A DNA stretch of 64,000 nucleotides from positions 1 to 64,000 of the forward strand of contig JAEUIQ010000031.1 in the NCBI GenBank assembly GCA_016794985.1, in the 5' to 3' direction. The notes under the pieces were generated by a model. It did not search any database. It was given only the letters and a program-made list of their open reading frames with translations, and was not told the origin of the DNA. Below are positions 1 to 8,300 of this stretch, piece after piece. A program made the position numbers and the translations under genes. The stretch's first letter is position 1, and each line of letters begins with the position of its first letter. This DNA is from Planctomycetaceae bacterium. GTDB lineage: Bacteria > Planctomycetota > Planctomycetia > Pirellulales > Pirellulaceae.

Positions 1-1
1 G

Positions 2-124
2 GAGACCCATCCAAAGCATCGCTGGACGATCGACGAAATCCGCGGAGAGGAACGCTCCCAAAAAGAAATGGCCAAACGAAATCGCCGCCGCCAGATCGAA
101 AAACGGAAAACGAAGCAGGGGTAG
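2..124 (+). CDS. C-terminal end of an unidentified protein (truncated by window edge)
   Basis: An open frame runs from the window edge to a TAG at 122-124 and gives 40 residues. The tail is very basic: it contains the phrase HRWTIDEIRGEERSQ and then a run of Lys and Arg before the stop. The gene body lies outside the window, so no family can be named. The coherent, strongly charged C-terminus suggests a real gene end rather than chance, but the length is too short to be sure. Confidence 0.4.
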   Translation, partial: ETHPKHRWTIDEIRGEERSQKEMAKRNRRRQIEKRKTKQG

Positions 125-361
125 TTCATCGTACGCTCACGCGGTACTTACAGTTCCTAAACTTCAACGGTACGTCGAACAGGTTCATCAACGGATGTTG
201 GACCCTGGAGTGTCGCTTTGCCGCACTGCATGTCAATCGCGGAACTTCTCGTATATCAAGCTTGCCAAGATGATCCTGCCCTGTAGAACAAATTGCTAGT
301 ACCTTCACCGATTTCCAACGACACTTGTTTGGGTTCTATCGTGGTAATTCCAGCATTCTAA

Positions 362-1303
362 TTACAGCGGTACATCTCGAAGCAAAATAATCCAGGAATG
401 CACCAATGCAAATAAAAGTGCTAACGCTGAAAACCAACCAAAAGACTGAATCAATCTTTCGTCGAACTGCCCCAACTTTGGATATACCCCGAAAATTCCC
501 CGCTGATGTTCCAAATCAATCATTCGCCACCAAAGATATCCCCTGGTACAATTATACAAAAAGTAAATCGCCGCGATAATTGACATCCAATGAAACTGCC
601 ATGTCCTCCATGTCTGCCCACCGCTCCATGTGTACTTTGCCAAATTACAGACCAACGGTGAGGTTTCGCCGCCGTCCAATAATGCAGCAGAAAAATCTGA
701 GCGAATCAATTGCGTCAGTGTAAACCAAGCGTAAGGAAACACAAAACAAACCATCCCGAAGGCATTTGACCAGCTATAGAAACCACTAAACATCCTCTTC
801 AAATCTACCATTGGATCAACGATTCGAATTTGCCGCCGAATATTTGGAGATAAAACCTTATTGAACTCCAACTGCTCAATAAAAGATAAGGAGACCTTAG
901 CGTCACGCATATCGCAGCAATGAATAAGTGTTTTTTCGTCAACGGCGACATTTTTGAAATTGGCCTTCAAGAATTTACACCTGTCAAACTTGCTTCCATT
1001 CAAATCTACGTCCGCGAATTCGACTTCAGAAAAATCGCATTCAGTAAACTGAGAATTGGACATATTGACATTTTCAATCTTTGCTCCCCTAAAGTCGCAT
1101 TTGTTTAGACAGGTGTCACCCATCGACATCTCTTTAAAATTCAGGTTGTCAAAGTTAAATCGATTTAGCGTATCAGGTAATCGAAAACTCAAGCATCTAA
1201 ACCGATGACCATTCTCGGTAGTGCGCCATTTGTTCCACTCAACGTTTCCTTGCGTCAAGACTTGAGCTGCCTCTGCCATTGTTCCATCCAATCCACATTT
1301 CAT
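362..1303 (-). CDS. Pentapeptide-repeat membrane protein
   Basis: The 313-residue product has two parts. Residues about 45-130 form a pentapeptide-repeat stretch, with A(D/N)LxX-like units such as CDFRGAKIENVNMSNSQFTE and CDFSEVEFADVDLNGSKF, expected to fold as a right-handed quadrilateral beta helix. The second half has three or four hydrophobic segments (around FGMVCFVFPYAWFTL, WMSIIAAIYFLYN and FSALALLFALVHSWIILL), so the protein is probably anchored in the cytoplasmic membrane with the helix on one side. This layout occurs in bacterial pentapeptide proteins of unknown role; no catalytic motif is visible. It is A/T-richer than its neighbours and stands alone, with a 0.9-kb repeat-bearing spacer upstream. 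A small plus-strand frame inside it (920-1108) is a shadow. Confidence 0.75.
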   Translation of the reverse strand: MKCGLDGTMAEAAQVLTQGNVEWNKWRTTENGHRFRCLSFRLPDTLNRFNFDNLNFKEMSMGDTCLNKCDFRGAKIENVNMSNSQFTECDFSEVEFADVDLNGSKFDRCKFLKANFKNVAVDEKTLIHCCDMRDAKVSLSFIEQLEFNKVLSPNIRRQIRIVDPMVDLKRMFSGFYSWSNAFGMVCFVFPYAWFTLTQLIRSDFSAALLDGGETSPLVCNLAKYTWSGGQTWRTWQFHWMSIIAAIYFLYNCTRGYLWWRMIDLEHQRGIFGVYPKLGQFDERLIQSFGWFSALALLFALVHSWIILLRDVPL

Positions 1304-2195
1304 AATGATGCTCCTTGGGATGTTTGTTCTGAAGGTTTCGATAGATGTTTATGACATCAATTCTCGTCGGGCTACCCAATCGCCTGGGTAAAACACATTT
1401 TCTTGACCGCTATAGCAACGCTCCATTTGAATTCCCGATCAACGGAACCATTATTTCCTCGAAAGTCTAAATCTTGTGTGACAATCACACGGGCGAGCTT
1501 CCTTTCTTGGTGGACTTGTTATATCACAACGCGAATGGGCAAAGTCCAAAGACCACCTGGGGACACACAATTTATTGGCGGATATCGGGATGGGGCCGAA
1601 TCTCTCGGCGACATTGTTTGGGTGGCCCCGGTTCCACCGTCCCCATTTCCACCCACAGCAGCAGGCGCCGCTAGGCCCAACGCTGTGAAGCATTTCGGTG
1701 TGCGGGTGTGCGAAGTTCCAGCACTTGTGTCGGCCTTCCAAGCCTTTTCCGGTCGTGAAATCAATCGAAACGGTGGCTCACGCACACCGGCTAAGGTTGT
1801 TTCCGCCCATTCGGGCCTGTTTTCCCCAAGAATAATTCTTCACAGCGTTGCCCCTAAGCCTCGTGGCTTCGGGTTATGAACCAACTCGCCCGACGAGACC
1901 GCCAATCGAGACACCGCTCTCTTCCCGCTGATTTCGATCGAGCGACCGCCATTCAAATTGCTGGGGCTCGTGGGGTAAGTTCGTAAGGGAGCTCCATAGT
2001 GACATCCCGTCTTTGGAATGTCATCATTGGGAGCGGGGATGCTCGCGACCATCCCACCAAGGCCGGATGACTCCTTTAGTCCAGGCGATAAGGCGTTCGC
2101 TGCAGCTTTGAACTGCTACCGACGAACACCGCGATGGATAGCGACGGCAACCATCAACCGTTCGCGAAAATTCACGGGCTCAGAAAGTTGTTCTG
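1304..2195. other. Gene-free spacer with repeat remnants
   Basis: No frame in this 890-base stretch has coherent coding character. It contains a short perfect hairpin at 1476-1490 (GTGTGA/TCACAC), one GGGGACACACAA at 1559-1570 that is the reverse complement of the motif repeated at 18569-18752, the dispersed repeat copy at 1650-1853, and just after it a small stem (AAGCC/GGCTT, 1856-1869). It may be the decayed site of a REP-like or mobile element. Confidence 0.6.
1650..1853 (+). repeat. Dispersed intergenic repeat, copy A
   Basis: This stretch is similar over most of its length to 17784-17960. Shared blocks, in the same order, are CACCCACAG, CAACGCTGTGA, CAGCACTTGTGTCGGCC, CACCGGCTAAGGTTGTTT (CGACCGGCTAAGG... 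in the other copy), CCATTCGGGCCTGTTTTC and AGCGTTGCCC. Both copies are in spacers, in the same orientation, and neither keeps an open frame with protein-like sequence. Known families of planctomycete intergenic repeats exist, but this element's identity is not established here. Confidence 0.7.
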
Positions 2196-2825
2196 ATGGA
2201 TCTTGAATCCGATGTCGACCTTGTATTAAGTGCTCTACAAGCCAGAACCAACGCCTATTTGATAGCGGTGGTTGGCGTTCCCGGCAGTGGCAAATCAACC
2301 TTGTGCCAATCCCTGGCCCAACGACTGCCACGTGCGGTGGTTTTGCCGATGGATGGCTATCATGTGCCGCGCGAGCAACTTTCTGATGCTGACTTGAAGC
2401 GTCGTGGCGCTCCGCACACATTTGACTTCGCCCAATTCAAAGCGGATCTCGAAAACCTGCGGCGATTTCGAACGGGACGATTTCCAGCCTTCGATCACGC
2501 CAAGAAAGACCCCGAACCGAACGCCATTCACGTCACGCCAGAAAATGCGCCAATCTTGGTCGAAGGAAATTATTTGCTGCTCCAAGCGTGGGGACTCGCC
2601 GAGTTGTTTGATTTCAAGATTTTCCTCGATTGCGATATCTCGCGGGCCATGGCTCGAGTCGAAACTCGTCTGTTCGAATGCGGGATCGTTCCAACGCGCG
2701 CCGCAGCAATTCAGCAAGTGGCGACCAACGATCGCCTCAATGCCGACCTGATCCTACAGGATGGAACTCCAAGTCGAGTCGACATGATATTACGCCAGGA
2801 AGTCGCCACGCGTGCGTCTGGGTGA
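2196..2825 (+). CDS. P-loop nucleoside/pantothenate-kinase-like protein (uridine kinase/phosphoribulokinase fold)
   Basis: The 209-residue product opens with a short leader and a Walker A loop, GVPGSGKST, near residues 27-35. It continues with the family features MDGYH (the Asp/Tyr strand that binds the phosphate acceptor), RRGAPHTFD, the DHAKKDPEP segment and VEGNYLLL, all typical of the uridine kinase/phosphoribulokinase/pantothenate kinase superfamily, close to the YggC or fructose-kinase-like branch. The reaction is ATP-dependent phosphorylation of a small hydroxylated substrate; the substrate cannot be told from sequence. It stands alone on the plus strand. The ATG at 2196 is the only start near the motif and has no clear ribosome-binding site. 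Confidence 0.8.
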   Translation: MDLESDVDLVLSALQARTNAYLIAVVGVPGSGKSTLCQSLAQRLPRAVVLPMDGYHVPREQLSDADLKRRGAPHTFDFAQFKADLENLRRFRTGRFPAFDHAKKDPEPNAIHVTPENAPILVEGNYLLLQAWGLAELFDFKIFLDCDISRAMARVETRLFECGIVPTRAAAIQQVATNDRLNADLILQDGTPSRVDMILRQEVATRASG

Positions 2826-3091
2826 ATGCTCAGCCTACGGATTGCGTGGAATCCCAAGACCAATCGCGTCGTCAATTGCACAGGCGGTTCTCAGCGAACT
2901 GCCTGTTCGCATTTCTTGAAGCATTTTTTTCATCTTCGCGGCCTCGACAAGAACAGAAATGGAGCGTTTCGGATTCAAGCGTCCCGCTGCCGGGTTGGCG
3001 TCCGCTTGCGACGACGGCAGCCAACTACTGTTTCGGTGCCACAATCCTGCGGCAGCGGAAAGAATCTGCCGCAACCGTCTCCTTAACCTGA
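2826..3091. other. Spacer without a recognisable gene
   Basis: Several frames are open here because of base composition (2826-3086, 2630-3091 and 2835-3167 on the minus strand), but none has a family signature, a hydrophobic pattern or a ribosome-binding site. I read it as non-coding or as decayed coding sequence leading into the fragment at 3092. Confidence 0.4.
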
Positions 3092-3472
3092 TCAACGCAG
3101 GCTGACCAATATGTCGCCGTTCATTGCCGTGTTTTTTCCCAATTCGTTCCGAACTCCACAGACCCAAAACAAGTTGGGCGAATCGGGCCCTGGCCTACGC
3201 GACTGGGAATTGCCGTCCTGGCGGGACTCGTTAGCGCCGGCGTCTCGGTCCTTCTTCCAATATCCGATCCGCTGAGACTTTTAATTCGCCTACTTTCCGC
3301 GGTGTTTTTCTTTGCCTACTCGCCCGTGTTGCTAACCCTGATATCGGGTCAGGCGTTTGCCAACAAGGCGAAGACGAATCGAGTCGTGGAACTGAAAGGT
3401 TGGGAATCGCTGGTGGCTGTTTTGGTAAGATTTCAAATCGCTTTTGATTGGCGGCAAACTTATGACAAATGA
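3092..3472 (+). pseudogene. Fragment of a small membrane protein, no start codon
   Basis: An open frame from after a TGA at 3089-3091 to a TGA at 3470-3472 has no ATG before its first hydrophobic segment. It encodes two convincing membrane helices (around LGIAVLAGLVSAGVSVLLPI and LLSAVFFFAYSPVLLTLI) followed by a polar tail. The stop overlaps the ATG at 3469 of the next frame (ATGA), which is the usual sign of a once-coupled gene pair. I infer a remnant of a membrane-protein gene that preceded the dynamin-like gene. The family is unknown. Confidence 0.4.
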
Positions 3473-4164
3473 TCGCTGGCGAATACTGTATGACCACATC
3501 AGCAAGATGGTTTCCCTCCACTTCAAAGAGCCAAAAGATGAACTATAAAATCGTCCATCAGAGAATGGAGTTGGTCGCGGAAAGTTTGCGCGACATTCTT
3601 GATGCGAGTCGATGTATTTCCTCGATACAAAGCAACGCGACACTAGATAGCTTGATCGACCGAATCAAGACCGATCGGTTTCGGGTCTTGGTCATTGGCG
3701 AGTTCAGCCGAGGAAAGTCGGCCTTATCAAACGCCATATTGGGTCGCCACCTGATTAAGTTCAAGAACGCACCATCAACGCCGATTGTAATTCGGATCAA
3801 TTACGCAGAATCGCTGCAGGCACGACTCGCTTTCCGGGACGGTCGTGAAGATCAGGTCGCATCGATCGACGCGTTTCGCTCCGAGTATCAACGGTCGGTG
3901 GACCAAGCGAGGATTCGGGCGATTCCGGAAGTGCGTCGTCATGTTTCGTCTTCATTCTTGCAAATCGAGCGCAGGATCAAAGACAAAGTCGATGTGGATG
4001 TCGGTCTTGTGGAAAATAGTCTGCAAACCACGCTGGCAAAAAAGAACGATTTGGAGTTTGACGTCGGGGCCGAGCGAGCACGACTCTGTAATGCTACTTG
4101 CCAGGTCGAAAAACTCCAACGAGCCGTGGAACAGCACCTGAAATCTGCAGAGGATACGGCGTGA
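3469..4164 (+). pseudogene. Internally deleted dynamin-like GTPase remnant
   Basis: The frame gives 231 residues; a start at 3538 (MNYKIVHQRMEL) is also possible. It has a clear dynamin-type P-loop, GEFSRGKSALSNAILGR, and the switch-I region NAPSTPIVIRINY. The DxPG (G3) and (N/T)KxD (G4) motifs, which should follow within about 150 residues, are missing. After residue about 145 the sequence jumps to a charged helical segment (SSFLQIERRIKDKVDVDVGLVE onward) like the stalk or C-terminal coiled coil of bacterial dynamin-like proteins, which are normally 600 residues or more. Near 4141-4150 a shift of frame would continue the helix as LQRIRRELETLATQQ, so a second lesion is likely. It is best read as a decayed gene. 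Confidence 0.65.
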
Positions 4165-4417
4165 ACTGGAAACGCTCGCGACTCAACAAGTCACAGGGCC
4201 TTTCCGAATCGGGCCCGCCTGGTCCCGATGGACGGCAACCACCGATTTCCGGGCGGGCAGACGCAGATACCTTGAATCGCATCGACACAAGAAGTTGGGT
4301 TCGATAAAAAAACGGTTCGGGTCCAACGACGCCGTCGTTTAGAATTAGTGAACATCCGACGGTGGCTGGATTGGCCAATGTCAGGTATTTAACCAGACGA
4401 AAGGGAGGGTGACGAGT

Positions 4418-5146
4418 ATGAAAAATCAAGGCAGTGGTGGTGATGATGGAGTCTTCGCGGAATTCAAGCGTCACATCGAGGAGGCGAGAGGTTCGGAGCC
4501 ATCCTATGCTGAGGATGCCTTCATATCCAAAATTTATCCCAAAGTTCATCGAATGGCTCGGGCGGCGCTGACTCATGAAGTTCGGCGATTGTTTGATAGT
4601 AACGACATCACCAGCACGGTACTTCGCAGCCTCGTTCAACAGGCTCGAAACGGCAGCTTGCGGGTCGAGACCGAGGGGCAATTCATGTCGTTGCTTGGCA
4701 CCATGACCAAGCGGGCTGTCATTGAGAAACATAGATACTTGAACGCTTTGCTTCGTCGAAGCGATCACACCGTATCGTTAGATCAAGCCACCGCGGAAAA
4801 CGACGACATCGTGCTGTTTGATCTTTCACCTGCGGATGACGGGCTTCGTGACGATGAACTTCTGCCAATTGATGAACTCATTCTCGCCGAGTCGCTGCGT
4901 GAAACGGACAAGCTCTGCCGAATCGTTCGTGACGAATGTGGGTTGCAACCAGACGAATGGCTCCTCTTCAAGTTCAGGATTCTGGATGAGAAATCTTGGA
5001 AAACCATTGCTTACGACTTGCGGCTTCATGGAAATGACGGCCAGCCGTCTGAGAATATGGCTCGTATGAAGTTCAATCGTGTGATTGCCGAATTGCGCAC
5101 GCGGCTGAACAAGTATGAAGCGTGGCTCAAAGACAAACCCCTGTAG
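4418..5146 (+). CDS. ECF-like RNA polymerase sigma factor (planctomycete type)
   Basis: The protein is 242 residues from the ATG at 4418, chosen because GGGAGG ends nine bases before it; the GTG at 4409 would touch that site. Region 2-like sequence is at residues about 25-110 (IYPKVHRMARAALTHEVRRLFDSNDITSTVLRSLV, then TMTKRAVIEKHRYLNALLRR). A region 4-like helix-turn-helix is at about 185-235 (QPDEWLLFKFRILDEKSWKTIAYDLRL and MARMKFNRVIAEL). Sigma factors of this kind in planctomycetes are often encoded next to Ser/Thr kinases, as here: the kinase gene starts 208 bases downstream on the same strand. The kinase may control the factor, or the factor may control this locus; neither is shown by sequence. 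No anti-sigma gene is adjacent. Confidence 0.85.
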   Translation: MKNQGSGGDDGVFAEFKRHIEEARGSEPSYAEDAFISKIYPKVHRMARAALTHEVRRLFDSNDITSTVLRSLVQQARNGSLRVETEGQFMSLLGTMTKRAVIEKHRYLNALLRRSDHTVSLDQATAENDDIVLFDLSPADDGLRDDELLPIDELILAESLRETDKLCRIVRDECGLQPDEWLLFKFRILDEKSWKTIAYDLRLHGNDGQPSENMARMKFNRVIAELRTRLNKYEAWLKDKPL

Positions 5147-5354
5147 CAAACGGATGGAGGGCGGTTATCAGGATTCGCCCTGGCGATCTCGCGGTTGTCT
5201 CCGACGTCAGCGAACATCAAAATTCCATAGACTGGATAAACCGATCCAGATCAGATGAATCCGCGTGACGGATTTTGGCGATTGCGACAGCATCACGTGT
5301 TCGATAAACTTTTTCGCGAGTTGAAATTCAATTGCAACGTTCGTGGAGATTACC

Positions 5355-8300
5355 ATGGATCCGAGGCACGAGCAAAGACTACACGCGCTGCTGGAGTTTG
5401 AACGAGCTTGGGAACGTGGAACACCGTATGAGATCCGAGACTATACGCAGCGACATCATGACGACAGTCTCGAATTTTTGGCTGAATTGGTTGTGCTTGA
5501 TTCGGATTGCCGATGGCGGTATCAGCGGAACGACTTTTGGTCGGTAGAAGGGTATCAAAACACCTTCCCTGAAATTGCTCACCATCCGGAAGTGCTGCTC
5601 GATCTAATTTGTATCGAAGTTCTGCATTGGCCGTCGACAAGCGAGGATAAGTATCGAGCCAGATTTCCCAGACTGGCGGACGAGATTGGCGAGTTGTTTC
5701 AGCGAGTCCCAGGACTATCTCCGCACGATCGCACGGATCTGCTGGGGGCCATGCGCAAGACCATCACTACGGCTCGGCGTCGCGCTGTGGCTGGGAGCGA
5801 AGTCGATCCGAATGAATCGCACGAGTCGTTGAGACTGAGTGCAGGCGAGTCGATTCAATTCGTTGACGAATGCCGAATCGTGGGGCAATTAGACGAAGGG
5901 AGCCATAAATGGGTTTACCATGCGTGGCAAGCCAGTACGGGACAACCATTGGCGTTGAAACAGCTCAAGCGAATTTCTCCTGAATTACTCGAGAGCTTCA
6001 TTAGTGAAGGACGAGCCCAAGCGAACCTCGACCATCAAAACATCCCACCCACGATGATGTTGGGCCCCAACCGCGGCGAACCAACCATGGTCGCTGAGCG
6101 ATTGGTTCAGGGAACTCCCTGGTCCGATTTACTTCAAAATAATAGTCTGACCTTTGAGCGCAACTTGAGTATCTTACTAACCGTAAGCCGAGCCACCGCG
6201 TATGCCCATCGAATGCGCGGGATCGTGCATCGCGATATCAAACCGGGAAACGTGATGATCGGGCAATATGGCGAAATCTACTTGGTCGACTGGGGATTGG
6301 CGGTTCGGTTTGGGAGCGACGTCCATCATTTGCGTGATGAACAAGTCCGCCATCTGACGCAAGAGCCGGAAGGTGTCGGGATGGGGACTCCGGCTTACAT
6401 GGCCCCAGAACTCGCCATGGGACGATGGAAGGAGTGTTGTCCGGCAACCGACGTGTTCCAATTGGGCGCAATCTTGTACGAACTTTTGGCCGAACGTCCT
6501 CCCTTCATCGGTTCATCGCGGATGGCTTTTTTCCGGGCGGCGATGGGGCGTTTTCCCGAGTTACCGGATCATCTACCAGCCGAGCTAAAATCCATTGTCG
6601 CCACCGCAATGGCTCTTGATCCAAAGATGCGCTACTCGGATGCCGGGCATTTCGCGGAGGCGATTCAGCGTTATTTCGATCATCGCCCGGCAGAGGAACA
6701 GTTTCGCCGCACGTACAACGAGTGGCAACGAATGCAACAATTACTGGGCGTTCCTCGCCGCATTCGTTCGGAACTGCCACACCAATTGGTGACGAAGCTC
6801 ATTGCCATTGTTGACGGCTTTCGCCAAGCCACTCAGTTGTGGCAATCCAATAGCGTTTTGACAGGGTCCGCACCAACTAGCTCGAATGACCCTATTGCAA
6901 AGGTTGTCGCGGACTTCTCGGACGAATGGTGTCAGAGAACAAAAACTGCGGAAAGCGCGGCGCGCCGACAGTTGATCGACCTGGCGATTGAATCAGGCGA
7001 CTTGGTGTTGGCCCAGTCCCAGGTCGAAGAGTTGCGGGCCTTGCAGGCTGAGGATGCGGCTCACTTGTCGAATCTGGTGAGCGCGGCGCAAGCCAAACGG
7101 CAGCGACTGCGCAGGCAACGGATCGGTTTGGCAGTGTGTGCGGGGGTCCTGTTGGTGGTGGTCGCTTCACTCGCGGTCATGCAATCGCGTGCTGAGAAAG
7201 CCAGGGTCGAGGCGGAGAGTCGTGCGAATGTCGCGACTGCCAATGAAGCCTTGGCGATAGAGTCGCAAAAGCGGATCATCGCGGAGACAGAGTCCAGACA
7301 GCGAACGATTCAACAGGACTCGCGACATTTGGGAGCCGTTGAATTGCTTGCAAAGATTGCGCAGAAGGATCAGTTTCAACAGAGTGAATCGATTTTTCGC
7401 GCCACGGCTTTGGAATTGCGTAGCAAGACCGAACAACTTGCTGGCCACGATATTATTGGCGCTTCACTCGCCGCGCAGCTCGCCCTGACTCCCCAAAACG
7501 TCACAAGCCGCCGAATCATGACCTTAGACTGTACTTATTCACCATCGGGGAGATTCCTCGTTTCGGGTGACACGCGTGACTGCGCCGTTCGGGTTTGGTC
7601 GACCACCAATTGGAGGCAATTGATGGTCTTGAACGGTCACAAGCCAACCGACGAGCTTCAATGGAGTCGGATTCGCGCCGTCGAGTTCGTGCCTGGCGAT
7701 GAGTCCCAGTTGGTCTCGGCGGGGTCGGATGGATCAGTTAGGACGTGGGATCTCACTACCGGCACTCAACGCAGCATCTTTCAGCCGGCGTTTGATGAGT
7801 CGGTGATTGCCGCCTTGGGCATTGGGATAGCGCCTACGCTGGACGAAAACGGGGTGCGTTATGTTATCGTTGCTCGCAGGGATGGCACGTTGATATGGTT
7901 GGATTCGGCGACATTGACACCCGTTGGACCACGACAATTGGTCGGACATGATTCGCATGTCAATGTGGTTCGGATACGTCCGGATGGAAAGCAAATGGCA
8001 ACTGCCGGTGGTGACGGCAACGTCAAGCTCTGGACCTTGGAAGGCCATCCGGTCGCGACGATGGCACATCCCGAGCAAGTACCTGAGGGAAAGCCAGTCG
8101 AGATTTACGATTTGAGTTATAGCCCTGATGGGAAGATTTTGGCGAGTTGCGGAGAAGATGGTCGAATCCATTTATGGGATCCCGAGACGTGGCAACTTCT
8201 AACATCGCTGGCAGGGCACCCCACTGCGCCCAACGGCCAAACGGCTGTGCGAGCCATCGCTTGGCTTGAAAATCGGCGGTTGTTTTCCGGAGGCTCGGAT

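Noticed and set aside
1403-2052. Four overlapping frames on both strands, including 1403-1879 plus
   Set aside because: They cross the dispersed repeat, have no protein family features and contradict each other.
4094-4768. 224-residue minus-strand frame opposite the sigma factor start
   Set aside because: It is antisense to the conserved ECF gene and the dynamin remnant, with no domain signature.
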